Shown: positions 1 through 9,179, numbered from the stretch's first letter. The stretch is 64,000 bases of DNA from Pseudomonas huaxiensis (GCF_003231275.1 NZ_QKVL01000009.1:1-64000), one strand, 5' to 3'. The notes: generated by a model from the sequence alone, not told the origin. Numbers and translations: made by a program.

Positions 1-43
1 GAGTGTTGAGCTGAGCTCAATTTCAGTGTCTGGCGCGGAACCC

Positions 44-120
44 TGTGGGAGCCGGTCTTGCCGGCGATGAGGCCGGCCGGAACAACGCTGTTGCGGGGCC
101 TGGCCCAATCGCTGGCAAGC
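44..120. repeat. Degenerate REP pair
   Basis: A REP-type word (TGTGGGAGCCGGTCTTGCC, then GGCGATGAGGCC) is followed about 30 bases later by a partial inverted counterpart (ATCGCTGGCAAGC). It resembles the better preserved pairs at 8.8 and 58.5 kb. It lies downstream of fepC. No gene is visible between position 1 and the fepC stop. Confidence 0.6.
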
Positions 121-160
121 GGAGCGCCGCCCGGCCAGCGCCCATAGAGTGCTGGCCTGA

Positions 161-952
161 CTACCCCCGCAACACCCGTCCCTTGGGCACCAGCAACGGT
201 GTCCCGGTCACCGGGTCGGCAATGATCAACGACGCCAGTCCAAACACCCGCTCCACCAGTTCCTCGGTGAAAATATCGGCCGGCGCGCCGCTGGCGACGA
301 TCGCGCCGTCCTTCATCGCCACCAGGTGCGAGGCATAGCGGCAGGCCTGGTTGAGGTCATGCAGCACCGCGACGACGGTGCGACCCTGACGGTTAAGGTC
401 CGCCAGCAGGTCGAGCAATTCGACCTGATGAGCAATATCCAGATAGGTGGTCGGCTCATCCAGCAGCAGGATCGGCGTCTGTTGCGCCAGCACCATGGCG
501 ATCCACACTCGCTGGCGCTGGCCGCCGGACAGTTCGTTCAACGCGCGTTCGGCCAGCTCGCTGACGCCGGTCGCCGCCATTGCTTCCTTTACCACCTGTT
601 CATCCGCTTTCGACCACTGCCGCAAAAATGACTGATGCGGATAGCGTCCGCGCGCCACCAGATCAGCCACGGTGATGCCGTCCGGCGCGGTGGCACTCTG
701 CGGCAGCAGGCCGAGGCAGCGGGCGACTTCGCGAGCGGGAAACTCGCCGATCGGGCGTTGGTCCAGCAACACCTGGCCAGCGGCGGGAACTAGCAGGCGG
801 GAGAGGGCGCGCAGCAGGGTGGATTTGCCGCAGGCATTGGGGCCGACGATAACGGTGAAGGATCCGTCCGGAATGCGCAGCGAAAGGTCCGTGGAAATGG
901 TGCGCTGTTCGTAGCGCAGCGTCAGCGCATCGGCCTGCAGGCGGTGCGTCAT
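161..952 (-). CDS. fepC: FepC-like ferric siderophore ABC transporter ATP-binding protein
   Basis: This cytoplasmic ATPase would power import of a ferric siderophore, most likely a catecholate of the enterobactin type, through the FepDG channel. About 263 residues read from the ATG at 952. An upstream in-frame start at 994 would add 14 residues, but the MTHRL start fits the family and leaves a GAGGAA-type site ahead of it. The Walker A loop (GPNACGKST, about residues 37-45), the signature LSGGQRQRV and Walker B with switch region (LLLDEPTTYLD) are all present. It is divergent from fepB and shares its promoter region. Identification as fepC rather than another FecE-type ATPase rests on the fepB-like neighbour. 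Confidence 0.88.
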   Translation of the reverse strand: MTHRLQADALTLRYEQRTISTDLSLRIPDGSFTVIVGPNACGKSTLLRALSRLLVPAAGQVLLDQRPIGEFPAREVARCLGLLPQSATAPDGITVADLVARGRYPHQSFLRQWSKADEQVVKEAMAATGVSELAERALNELSGGQRQRVWIAMVLAQQTPILLLDEPTTYLDIAHQVELLDLLADLNRQGRTVVAVLHDLNQACRYASHLVAMKDGAIVASGAPADIFTEELVERVFGLASLIIADPVTGTPLLVPKGRVLRG

Positions 953-995
953 GGGGGCGGGTTCCTCGGCAATGATGGCGCGGCAGTATTGCATG

Positions 996-1056
996 TGCGG
1001 AATTTATTCCGCAATATGGAATGCGAAACGCTCTCAAATCGTATCATTTCGCATTC
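996..1056. promoter_or_regulatory. Divergent fepC/fepB promoter with two palindromes
   Basis: Two perfect inverted repeats are visible. TGCGGAAT-tt-ATTCCGCA lies at 996-1013. GAATGCGAAA (1019-1028) pairs with TTTCGCATTC (1047-1056). Inside and overlapping the second is an AT-rich stretch (1033-1052, ATGATACGATTT core on the minus strand) that only loosely resembles a Fur box. Iron control would be expected for this transporter. The first palindrome does not match a Fur consensus and may bind another regulator. Confidence 0.5.
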
Positions 1057-1079
1057 AATCTGCCGATATTGACCTCACC

Positions 1080-1982
1080 ATGACGACCTCTTCGCTGTTG
1101 CGCCTCGCCGGCGCTACCACCCTGGCCCTGTTGGCGGGCTTCGCCCAGGCCGCGGACACCCCGTCCAAACGCATCGTTTCCACCACGCCCAGCGTGACCG
1201 GCATTCTGCTGGCCATGGACGCGCCGCTGGTGGCCAGTGCTGCCACAACGCCGAGCCGGCTGTCCGACGGCAAGGGCTTCTTCACCCAGTGGGCTGAGGT
1301 CGCCGATCAGCGCGGCGTGCAGGTGCTGTACAAGAATCTGGTGTTCGACATCGAGTCGGTGATCGGCCAGGACCCGGACCTGCTGGTGATTTCCGCCACC
1401 GGTGCCGACAGCGTGATCCAGCACAAGGCCGAGCTGGAAGCCCAGGGCGTCAAGACCCTGGTGGTCAACTACTCGAACCAGAGCTGGCAGCAGATCGCCA
1501 CCGAACTGGGTCGCCACACCGGACTGGAAACCCAGGCCGCCGCCGCGATCAAGCGCTTCGACGACTACGCCGCCGACGTCGGCGCGCAGCTCAAGGTGCC
1601 GGCCGGCAGCGTCAGTGTGGTGGGCTACAACATCGGTGGCAGCTACTCCATCGCCCGCGAGAACAGCCCGCAGGCGCGAGTGATCGAAGCGCTCGGCTTC
1701 AAGGTGGCAGGGCTGCCGACGGTGCTGGAATCGCAGGTCAAGCGCAGCTCCGACGTGGCCTTTATTTCTCGCGAGAACCTGTCGGCGGGGATCACCGGCG
1801 ACAGCGTGTTCCTGCTCAGCGCCACCGACGCCGATGTCCAGGCGTTCCTGGCCGATCCGGTGCTGGCCAACCTGCCGGCAGTGATCAACAAACGGGTGTA
1901 TCCGCTGGGGCCCAGTTCGTTCCGGATCGACTACTACTCAGGACGGGAAATGATCGACGCTGTGGCGCGGAATTTCCGTTAA
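1080..1982 (+). CDS. fepB: FepB-like ferric enterobactin periplasmic binding protein
   Basis: This periplasmic receptor would deliver a ferric catecholate siderophore to FepDG. It has 300 residues from the ATG at 1080. A signal peptide ends in AQA, with probable cleavage after residue 24. The mature start RIVSTTPSVTG, the SATG segment after the first lobe, the NYSNQSW segment and the FRIDYYSG tail all match the layout of E. coli FepB as I know it, which supports FepB over a generic FecB-like protein. The reading frame extends upstream without stops, but that would put residues before the signal peptide. fepD begins directly after the stop. Confidence 0.88.
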   Translation: MTTSSLLRLAGATTLALLAGFAQAADTPSKRIVSTTPSVTGILLAMDAPLVASAATTPSRLSDGKGFFTQWAEVADQRGVQVLYKNLVFDIESVIGQDPDLLVISATGADSVIQHKAELEAQGVKTLVVNYSNQSWQQIATELGRHTGLETQAAAAIKRFDDYAADVGAQLKVPAGSVSVVGYNIGGSYSIARENSPQARVIEALGFKVAGLPTVLESQVKRSSDVAFISRENLSAGITGDSVFLLSATDADVQAFLADPVLANLPAVINKRVYPLGPSSFRIDYYSGREMIDAVARNFR

Positions 1983-3032
1983 GTGGCCGTCGGTTTTTCT
2001 TCGTGTGCGCCGCTGACGCTAATGGAGCGTCGGCGGCGTCGACGTTTGCGGGGGCTGGTGTTTGGTCTGACGCTGCTCGCTTTGGCGGTGGTGCTGAGCC
2101 TGATGGTGGGTTCGCGTACCGTGCCACCCGCCGACGTGCTGCAAGCCCTGCGCGCCTATGACCGGCACAACGACCTGCACCTGATCGTGCGCGAGATGCG
2201 TATCCCGCGCACCCTGGTGGCGATCCTCGCCGGGCTGGCATTAGGGCTGGCGGGGGCGATCATGCAGGCGGTGACGCGCAATCCGCTGGCCGAACCCGGC
2301 CTGCTAGGCATCAATGCCGGCGCTGCCCTCGCAGTGATCGGCGCCGCTGCGGCCTTCGGCATGGCGAGCATGGCCAGTTATGTCTGGTTCGCCTTCCTCG
2401 GCGCCGGGCTGGCTGGCGCTGTGGTGTTCATGCTCGGCCAGGCCTACGAAACCACCACCAACCCGGTGCGTCTGGTGCTGGCCGGGGCAGGACTGTCGGT
2501 GCTGCTGGCATCGGTGACCGGGGTCATCATTCTCAATGCCCCGGCAGATGTGTTCGACCAATTCCGACACTGGGCCTCCGGCTCCATCGAGCGCGCCGGC
2601 TTCGATGCCGTGGCGGTACTGCTGGTGGCGGTGCCGCTGGGTGCCCTGGCAACCTTCGCCATCGTCGGCAACCTCAATGTCCTGGCCTTGGGTAATGACC
2701 TTGGCCAGGCGCTGGGCGCCAGTGTTCGCAGTACCTGGCTGCTGGCGTGCCTGGCTGTGATGTTGCTGGCCGGCGCGGCCACTGCCGGCGCCGGGCCGAT
2801 CGCCTTCGTCGGACTGGTGGCACCGCACCTGGCGCGGCTGCTGGTGGGGCCGGATTACCGTTGGTTGCTGCCTTATTCGGCGCTGTTTGCCGCAGTCCTG
2901 TTGCTGGTCGCCGACGTGCTCGGGCGGGTGGTGGGCGGCAATGCGGAAATCGCCGCCGGGGTTATCGCCGCCTTGCTGGGCGGTCCGTTCTTTATCGCCG
3001 TGGTGCGCAAATACCGGTTGAACACGCTATGA
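1983..3032 (+). CDS. fepD: FepD-like ferric siderophore ABC transporter permease
   Basis: An inner-membrane permease of the FecCD family, forming a heterodimer with FepG. About ten hydrophobic segments are visible. Typical family motifs include RIPRTLVAILAG, the NPLAEPGLLGINAG loop and the AGPIAFVGLVAPH coupling helix. The GTG at 1983 abuts the fepB stop. An ATG at 2022 (MERRRRRR) is an equally plausible start, giving 336 residues, and neither has a strong ribosome site. The stop overlaps the fepG start, so the two permease genes look translationally coupled. Confidence 0.87.
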   Translation: MAVGFSSCAPLTLMERRRRRRLRGLVFGLTLLALAVVLSLMVGSRTVPPADVLQALRAYDRHNDLHLIVREMRIPRTLVAILAGLALGLAGAIMQAVTRNPLAEPGLLGINAGAALAVIGAAAAFGMASMASYVWFAFLGAGLAGAVVFMLGQAYETTTNPVRLVLAGAGLSVLLASVTGVIILNAPADVFDQFRHWASGSIERAGFDAVAVLLVAVPLGALATFAIVGNLNVLALGNDLGQALGASVRSTWLLACLAVMLLAGAATAGAGPIAFVGLVAPHLARLLVGPDYRWLLPYSALFAAVLLLVADVLGRVVGGNAEIAAGVIAALLGGPFFIAVVRKYRLNTL

Positions 3033-4063
3033 ACAAAAGCGCTTCGGTTCTCCGCTTCGGCGGCTGTTCCTTGCTCTGGCGCCCACGGGTGGCGCTGGTC
3101 TGTTTGTTGCTGGCGGCGACCGCACTGACGCTGGGCGTCCTGCTGCTGGGCATCGGCAGCCTGCACCTGACCCCGGCCCAGGTCGTCGCCGGCCTGTTCG
3201 GCACGGCGGACGATCCCACCCTGCAGCGGGTGATCACCCGGGTGCGCCTGCCACGGGTGCTCACCGCCATGCTGGTCGGCGCGTCGCTGGGCATGGCCGG
3301 CTCGATCTTCCAGTCGCTGTCGCGCAATGCCCTCGGATCGCCGGACATCATCGGTTTCACCACCGGGGCGGCCAGCGGTGCGATTGTCCAGATCATCCTG
3401 TTCGATAGCGGTCCGCTCGGCACATCCGTGGCGGCGGTCGCGTCCGGCATGGCCACGGCGGCGCTGGTGTTCCTGCTGTCGATGAAAGGCCGTAGCACCG
3501 GCGGTTATCGGCTGGTGCTGGTGGGCATCGGTATCGGTGCCATGCTCTCGGCGCTCAATACCATCCTGCTGGTGACCGGCAACCTCGACCAGGTAATGAC
3601 CGCGCAACTGTGGCTGGCCGGGTCGCTCAACACCCGCACCTGGTCCCATGTGCTGCCTGCCGCGCTGGGCCTGCTGCTGATCGTGCCGGTGGCGCTGTAC
3701 CAGGCGCGACGGGTCAACTTGCTGGAAATGGGCGATGACAGTGCCAGCCAGCTTGGCGTGGCGGTGGAGCGCACGCGCTTGCTGATGATGCTGGCGGCGG
3801 TGGCGCTGACCGCGATTGCCACTGCGGCGGCAGGGCCGATCGCCTTTATCGCCCTGGCCGCGCCGCAGCTGGCGCGGCGCCTGACCGCCAGTGCCGGCGT
3901 GCCGCTGGTGTCAGGGGCGTTGATGGGCGCGGTGCTGTTGCTGGCGGCGGACATGCTCAGCCAGCGCTTTCCGCTGTCGCTGAACATGCCGATCGGGCTG
4001 ACCACGGGGATGTTGGGTGGGGTGTATCTGCTGTGGCTGTTGGCGCGGAATCGACGGGTGTGA
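3029..4063 (+). CDS. fepG: FepG-like ferric siderophore ABC transporter permease
   Basis: Second FecCD-family permease subunit, 344 residues, starting with ATG inside an ATGA overlap with fepD. It has the same architecture as FepD: RLPRVLTAMLVG near the N-terminus, a NALGSPDIIGF loop and AGPIAFIALAAPQLARRL for coupling to the ATPase. An open frame extends further upstream (to 2747), but that part is antisense-like, arginine-rich shadow of fepD and is not coding. With fepB, fepD and divergent fepC this makes a complete inner-membrane importer. No cognate outer-membrane receptor lies next to it. Confidence 0.87.
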   Translation: MNKSASVLRFGGCSLLWRPRVALVCLLLAATALTLGVLLLGIGSLHLTPAQVVAGLFGTADDPTLQRVITRVRLPRVLTAMLVGASLGMAGSIFQSLSRNALGSPDIIGFTTGAASGAIVQIILFDSGPLGTSVAAVASGMATAALVFLLSMKGRSTGGYRLVLVGIGIGAMLSALNTILLVTGNLDQVMTAQLWLAGSLNTRTWSHVLPAALGLLLIVPVALYQARRVNLLEMGDDSASQLGVAVERTRLLMMLAAVALTAIATAAAGPIAFIALAAPQLARRLTASAGVPLVSGALMGAVLLLAADMLSQRFPLSLNMPIGLTTGMLGGVYLLWLLARNRRV

Positions 4064-4090
4064 GGTGGGGGCCTTATCGCGAGCTCGCGC

Positions 4091-5410
4091 CTACAGGGAT
4101 TTTAGAAATGCCAACAATGTAATGCGATCCTCACCCGATAACGCGGCAAACCGCTGCCGCGCCACCGCCGCTTCGCCGCCGTGCCACAACACCGCCTCGG
4201 TCAGGCTGCGGGCGCGGCCGTCGTGCAGGTAGCCGGCGCCGGGGTTGATCTGTTCGATCAGGCCCACGCCCCACAACGGTGGCGTGCGCCATTCGCGGCC
4301 GCTGGCCAGGTAGTCGTCACGGCCATCGGCCAGGCCTTCGCCCATGTCGTGCAACAGCAGGTCGGTGTAGGGCTCGATCTTGCGCCCGGACAACGCTTTG
4401 TAGTCCGGGTGCACCCCGGTAGTCAGTTGCGGCCGATGGCACAGGGTGCAACCGGCCTCGGCGAACAGCCGCTCGCCGTGTTTCACCGCTGGCGTATCGC
4501 GTTCCCGCCGAGACGGCGGCGCCAGATGGGACAGGTAGAAGTGCAGCTCGCTCAATTGCATCCCGTCCACTTCCGGCTGCCCGCCGCTGACGGCCTGCTG
4601 GCAGGCGCTTTGCTGCGGGGCGCAGTTTTCCTGCGGGTACAGCGACGAGGTCAGGCCCATGTCGCCGTGCAGGGCGCTGGCGATCTGCTGGTTGAGGCTT
4701 GGCTGGTTGGCCTTGAGGCCGAAGCGCCCGACTTCCAGGCGCTGGCGCTCCACGCTCCAGACCGTGTTGACCCGCCCGCGAACGCCATCCGGCTTGCGCT
4801 CGTCGGCCATGCGCTGCAGGGTGCTGGCGCTGACCGTTTCCAGCAGGCCAAGGCCGAACACCGGTGTGCCGACCCGCGCCGAGGTACGGATATCGCCCAG
4901 TGGCCCGTAGGCCAGTTCGCTGAATTTCAGTTGCGGCCGGCGCAGGTTGACGGTCTCGCCAGCAGACAGCGTGACCTGTTTTTCCTGCCAGAGAATCTGT
5001 GCCCGGCCTTCGCCGCGCACACCGGGAATGCCCAGCTCGTTGAGCTGGTCGCCATAAGCGGGATGCGGCTGCGGCCCGCCGTGGGCATCGCGGCCCGGCA
5101 ACGACAGGCGGACCAGCATGGTGCGCATCGGCGAATGTTCATTGATCGGTGCCTGGCCACGGCCGTTTTTCGGGTGGCAGGCAATGCAGGTGATGCGGTT
5201 GTACAGCGGGCCGAGGCCGTCCACCGCCTCATCCCGCGACGGGGCGACGACCCAAGCCTGGCGAAACAGCCCGCGTCCGCGGAAGAAACGCTCCAGTTGC
5301 GCCTCGTCGTCCATCCCCGCCAAGGGTTGGGCGAAGGCCTCGCGGTCGGCCTCGGCGCTGGCGGAAAAACTCGCCAGCGCCGCGACTAGCGCCACTAACC
5401 AACCGCGCAT
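4091..5410 (-). CDS. Di-haem c-type cytochrome, DHOR family (putative thiol oxidoreductase)
   Basis: A 439-residue exported protein. The signal peptide MRGWLVALVAAL...ASA probably ends at residue 19. Two haem-binding motifs are visible: C75-IA-C78-H79 and C321-TL-C324-H325. Size, the early and late CxxCH spacing and the segment GLGPLYNRITCIACH fit the di-haem oxidoreductase (DHOR, PF06537) family, whose substrates are mostly unknown. Its ATG overlaps the stop of the upstream binding-protein gene by one base, so it is the third gene of a receptor, binding protein, cytochrome operon. I infer a periplasmic redox step acting on whatever the receptor imports, perhaps a metal chelate. The substrate is not deducible. 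Confidence 0.8.
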   Translation of the reverse strand: MRGWLVALVAALASFSASAEADREAFAQPLAGMDDEAQLERFFRGRGLFRQAWVVAPSRDEAVDGLGPLYNRITCIACHPKNGRGQAPINEHSPMRTMLVRLSLPGRDAHGGPQPHPAYGDQLNELGIPGVRGEGRAQILWQEKQVTLSAGETVNLRRPQLKFSELAYGPLGDIRTSARVGTPVFGLGLLETVSASTLQRMADERKPDGVRGRVNTVWSVERQRLEVGRFGLKANQPSLNQQIASALHGDMGLTSSLYPQENCAPQQSACQQAVSGGQPEVDGMQLSELHFYLSHLAPPSRRERDTPAVKHGERLFAEAGCTLCHRPQLTTGVHPDYKALSGRKIEPYTDLLLHDMGEGLADGRDDYLASGREWRTPPLWGVGLIEQINPGAGYLHDGRARSLTEAVLWHGGEAAVARQRFAALSGEDRITLLAFLKSL

Positions 5411-6708
5411 TACAGGCCCATCTCGTCGAGCTGCCGCGCCGCCTCGGCATGTCGGGTGGCGCTGTAGAACTGCCAGGCGATTTCGCGCTTGCCGAGTTCG
5501 TCCTGATCGGTGACGGGCTGTTGTTCCATGCCGCTGTCCTGGCGTTGGCCGAACAGGCTGAGCAGGTCCGTCGCGGCGGCCTGTTCCGCGCTGATCGGGG
5601 GCACCGTGAGGTACGCCCGCACCGTGCTCAGATCGCGGCCCACCGCCTCGCCGGCATGCACCCGCGCCCACAAGGCCGTGAGGCGTTCATGGGGTTGGCT
5701 GAGCCATTGCGCGAACAGCGAGGTGATCAGCGCCAGGCGTTCGCGGGACATCTTGTCGCCATATTGGTACGCGCCATCGCGGGCCGCCGCAAACGGGTCG
5801 TGATAACCCGTCGGCAGCTCGGCGTAGACGCTCGGGCGCACCGGCAGCTTGCGGATGTCCGGGTCGGCCAGCAGTTTCTGCCCGGTGTCGGACAACACGA
5901 AGCGCACGAACGCCCGAGCACCTTCGACATCCTTCGCACTGCGGGTAATCGCAATGTGCGCAGGGTTGAGCCCGCCGTGGGCCGGGTAGACGAAGTCCAC
6001 CGGCTGGCCGTTGCTCACCGCCGAGGCGACGAAAAAGTCGATGGACAAGCCCACCGCCGAGCGCCCGCTGGCCACCTCGTCGCTGACCAGGGTGCCGCCG
6101 CGACTGACCAGCCGCGACTGCCCGGCGATCTCGCTCCACAACGCCCAACCCCGTTCCCAGCCGTAGGCCTGCAGGACGATGTCGAGCAACACCGGAGCGA
6201 AACCGACCCGCGCCGGGTCAGGCAGGGCGATGCGTCCGCGCAGCCGGGCGTCGAGCAGGTCAGGCCAGTCCTTCGGCGGCGCCACGCCCAGTTCGGCGAG
6301 CACCTTCGGGTTGGTGGCGAAGCCATAGCCGGCCAGTTCCGTGGCCTGGTAACGGCCGTCGCGGTCGCGCAGGGCGGTGCCGCCGATTCGGTCCGGCAAG
6401 CCTTGCAGATCGACACCCAGCGGTTGCCAACTGTTGTCCCGCGCCAGCCGGGCAAAATTGCCCGGCGACGGCGCCCAGTAGACATCGACCCCGCCCTGGT
6501 CCGCCTGGCGCAGGAAGGGCAGGGCATCGAAGCCCTGGCGCCAGAGGATCTGCAGGCGGTAATCGGGGTTGGCCTGTTCGAAGGCCTCCTCGAAGCGGGT
6601 CATCATCTCTTCCGGGTAGCTGGTCATCACCACCACCGGCTGCGGCGCGGCCAGTGCGCTCGTCGAACCGAGCGCCAGGGCCAGCAGCCAGGCCTTACAG
6701 CGGAACAT
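5410..6708 (-). CDS. Periplasmic ABC-type extracellular solute-binding protein (orphan)
   Basis: A 432-residue binding protein with a clear signal peptide, MFRCKAWLLALAL...ALA, cut after residue 20. The ATG at 6708 was chosen over one at 6735 because it begins the signal peptide. The fold signature is that of the Fe3+/putrescine-type cluster (VVVMTSYPEEMMTRFEEAF, then VDVYWAPSPGNFARL, then a conserved FATNPKVLAELG hinge). The last roughly 90 residues extend beyond the usual lobe, ending HAEAARQLDEMGL. No permease or ATPase gene accompanies it. It overlaps the end of the TonB-receptor gene by 14 bases and the start of the cytochrome gene, so all three look co-translated. A capture role between outer membrane and periplasm is inference. 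Confidence 0.78.
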   Translation of the reverse strand: MFRCKAWLLALALGSTSALAAPQPVVVMTSYPEEMMTRFEEAFEQANPDYRLQILWRQGFDALPFLRQADQGGVDVYWAPSPGNFARLARDNSWQPLGVDLQGLPDRIGGTALRDRDGRYQATELAGYGFATNPKVLAELGVAPPKDWPDLLDARLRGRIALPDPARVGFAPVLLDIVLQAYGWERGWALWSEIAGQSRLVSRGGTLVSDEVASGRSAVGLSIDFFVASAVSNGQPVDFVYPAHGGLNPAHIAITRSAKDVEGARAFVRFVLSDTGQKLLADPDIRKLPVRPSVYAELPTGYHDPFAAARDGAYQYGDKMSRERLALITSLFAQWLSQPHERLTALWARVHAGEAVGRDLSTVRAYLTVPPISAEQAAATDLLSLFGQRQDSGMEQQPVTDQDELGKREIAWQFYSATRHAEAARQLDEMGL

Positions 6709-8740
6709 TGAACTGCACGAAGTAGTTACGGCCAATTTCCGGGTATCCCTCGCTGTATTCGTAGAGGCGGTCGAACAGGTTGCGTACGCCGGCTTCTACC
6801 AGCACGTCGTTGCTGAAGCGGTAGCCGGACTTGAAGTTGTACACCGCGTAGCCGCCGGACATCTGGCTGCCATCGGACACGTTGTAACGGCGCGAGGCCG
6901 CTTCGGCGCTACCGGTCAGGCGCAAGGCGTCCAGGTTCCAGGTGGCCGAGGCGAACAGGTTGTGGCGTGGCGTGTCGATCGGGTGCAGCTCGGGATTGCT
7001 GCGGTTTTCGCGGTCGAGGAAGGTGTAGCTGGCGCCCAGCTCCCAGTCGCCCAGATCACCTTTCAGGCCCAGTTCAACGCCCTGGTTACGCGCTTTGGCG
7101 ATGTTCTGGTATTGCCCGCATGGCGCCGCGCAATTGAGTTGCGCCGGCACGGTGACCTGCTGGATGGAGTCCTCGATATTGGCCACGAACAACGCCGCAT
7201 CCAGGCTCCACTGCGATGTCAGCGCGCCACTGTAGCCCAACTCGTAATGGGTGGCACGTTCGGACTTGAGGTCCGGGCTCGGGATGACCGTGCCGAAGCG
7301 CGTCGAGTAGCGGTCCTTGATGGTGGCGAAGCGGCTCTTGCGCGACACGGTCAGGCGCACCTGGCCGTTGTGGTCGATGTCCAGCAGCGGGCCGGTGTTC
7401 ATGAACAGGCCAAGCTGGCTGTTGACCGCGTCGTCGCTGCCGGTGGGTTCGTCGTACAGGGTCTTGACCCGTGTCGAGGACGGATTGGTACCGAAGTTCT
7501 CGGCGTCCAGGCTCTTGCGGTAGTTGTACGAGACGCCGCCGACCACGCTGAAAATATCGTTCAGGCGCAGGGTGTCTTCCAGGGCGATGGATTGGGTCTG
7601 GTCGCGGAAATGGGTTTGCGGGTCGCTGCCGTCGCGGGAGCGGTGCACGTCTTCCTTGAAGTGGTACGCCACGCCCAGGCGGTTACCCTCGGTGATCGCC
7701 AGGTCGCCTTCGACCGAGAAACCGGTGGATTCATCGTCGTACTTGCTCGGGAAGCCCGACTGCAGCGTGCCGGGGATGCCGTTGTTGTAGTTGAAGCTTT
7801 CCAGCGAGTTCTTGAAGGTGTCGTGGTAGACGCGGGTCTTCAGGCCGTGGTCGCCGAAGCGGGTGTTGGTGGCCAGGAACAGGCTGGTCTTGTCCCAGGT
7901 CGGCCATTCCCACCAGCGCTTGCGCTGGCCGGTGGCGGGCAGGTCGCCGGCGTAGGGCGGCTGGCCCTTGCGGCCTTGTTGCTGGACGTAGCCGAGCACG
8001 TATTCGTCGGTTGCGTTGGGGGTGAAGCCGAGCTTGAAGCTGAACTTGCCGTCGCGCTTGTCGCTGTTCTCGCGGCGACCGTTGCCTTGCTGGTTGTTGG
8101 TCGGCTCGAAGTCGTCCGGCAGCAGGGTGTAGTCGTAATCGACGTAGGAAACGCCGCCCTGCATCCACCAGTTACCCTGGTTGGAGCCGACGTTGGCGTA
8201 GCTGCGGTAGGCGTTGACGTTGCCGTGGTCGGTCATCTCCAGGCCGCCGCCGACTTCACCCTCGAAGGCCTCGGTCGGGCGCCGGGTCACCAGGTTGATC
8301 GCCCCGCCCAGGGTGTTCGGCCCGTACAGCAGCGACGCGAAGCCCTTGGCCACTTCGATGCGCGACAGGTCGTACGTGGTGAAGCGCCCCAGGTCGATGT
8401 TGCCGTCATAAGGCACGTAGGTCGGGATGCCGTCGATGAACACCGGCACCTGCAGCCGATCGAAACCGCGCACGTACACCACCTGCTCGGCGCGGCCGCC
8501 GATGTAGCTCTGGTTCACGCCGGGCGCGAGGGCCAGGGCGCGGTCCACGGTTTCGCGGTCGTGCAGGCGCATGTCCTGCAACTCGACCACGGTGCTGCCG
8601 GTGGCGAGTTTCTCGTCCTGCGGGGCGGAAATCTGGATTTCACCGAGGCTGAAGGGCTTGCTGGTGTCGGCGGCGATAACGTACTGAGCGTTGATGGCGG
8701 CAATGGCCACGACCAGGGCGCGAGGGGTGAACGACTTCAT
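6695..8740 (-). CDS. TonB-dependent outer-membrane receptor
   Basis: A 681-residue outer-membrane receptor. A signal peptide ends VIA, with probable cleavage after residue 23. A TonB-box-like EIQISAP follows at about residue 33. The plug has VVYVRGFDRLQVPVFIDGIP and RIEVAKGFASLLYGPNTLGGAINLVTRRP in the usual order. The barrel ends in an aromatic strand, NYFVQFNVPL. The ATG at 8740 has a GGAG ribosome site. It heads the operon with the binding protein and di-haem cytochrome. The substrate is not evident: ferric siderophore, another metal chelate or a small organic compound are all possible. Confidence 0.9.
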   Translation of the reverse strand: MKSFTPRALVVAIAAINAQYVIAADTSKPFSLGEIQISAPQDEKLATGSTVVELQDMRLHDRETVDRALALAPGVNQSYIGGRAEQVVYVRGFDRLQVPVFIDGIPTYVPYDGNIDLGRFTTYDLSRIEVAKGFASLLYGPNTLGGAINLVTRRPTEAFEGEVGGGLEMTDHGNVNAYRSYANVGSNQGNWWMQGGVSYVDYDYTLLPDDFEPTNNQQGNGRRENSDKRDGKFSFKLGFTPNATDEYVLGYVQQQGRKGQPPYAGDLPATGQRKRWWEWPTWDKTSLFLATNTRFGDHGLKTRVYHDTFKNSLESFNYNNGIPGTLQSGFPSKYDDESTGFSVEGDLAITEGNRLGVAYHFKEDVHRSRDGSDPQTHFRDQTQSIALEDTLRLNDIFSVVGGVSYNYRKSLDAENFGTNPSSTRVKTLYDEPTGSDDAVNSQLGLFMNTGPLLDIDHNGQVRLTVSRKSRFATIKDRYSTRFGTVIPSPDLKSERATHYELGYSGALTSQWSLDAALFVANIEDSIQQVTVPAQLNCAAPCGQYQNIAKARNQGVELGLKGDLGDWELGASYTFLDRENRSNPELHPIDTPRHNLFASATWNLDALRLTGSAEAASRRYNVSDGSQMSGGYAVYNFKSGYRFSNDVLVEAGVRNLFDRLYEYSEGYPEIGRNYFVQFNVPL

Positions 8741-8794
8741 GACTGCTCCATGTTATGGAGGCTGGTGTGTTTTCAGGTCATTTCTCTGTGTGCC

Positions 8795-8865
8795 CATCGC
8801 TGGCAAGCCAGCTCCCACAAGGCCCGGTGCATACCGATCCTGTGGGAGCTGGCTTGCCAGCGATG
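8795..8865. repeat. REPIN (inverted REP pair)
   Basis: Perfect 25-base inverted arms (8795-8819 and 8841-8865) of the TGTGGGAGCTGGCTTGCCAG type, separated by 21 bases. It sits just upstream of the TonB-receptor gene, between that gene and its likely promoter or the divergent LysE gene. Confidence 0.92.
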
Positions 8866-9179
8866 AGGCCCAAAAACAACGCTCCAACCTCATCGTTATA
8901 TATTCTTGTATACAGCGACACCCGTAAAAAGACCCGAAACCTCCCTCCCCGGAGAGCTCGAATCCTGACGACCGAACGGATATCTGACCCGGAAGACAAC
9001 CAGGCCGGGGCGAATACTAGCGTTGCCGACCGCCTGCTGACAACGCTGTATATCAAAATGCATAACGATATTGTCGTAATGGCACTGCCAGGCTCGCGTC
9101 GTCCCCAGCAACAGGATCATCCCGTTAGCCCGAAGCATTCGGTAACATGCAGCCTTTCTACCGTTCACGAGCCGCAAAC
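8866..9179. other. Intergenic promoter region between divergent genes
   Basis: About 310 bases without a supported gene. It is AT-richer than its surroundings, with candidate promoter-like words (TTATATATTCTTGTATA near 8894 and CATAACGATATTGTCGTAATG near 9060). The latter has an imperfect ACGA...TCGT dyad. Short open frames here lack family features. It should hold the promoters of both the receptor operon and the LysE-type gene. Confidence 0.4.

Noticed and set aside
2747..3028. Long N-terminal extension of fepG
   Set aside because: It is a shadow of fepD in another frame. The ATG at 3029 gives the expected FepG start and overlaps the fepD stop.
6962..8866. 634-codon plus-strand frame over the TonB-receptor gene
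   Set aside because: Antisense shadow; the receptor on the minus strand has plug, barrel and signal peptide.
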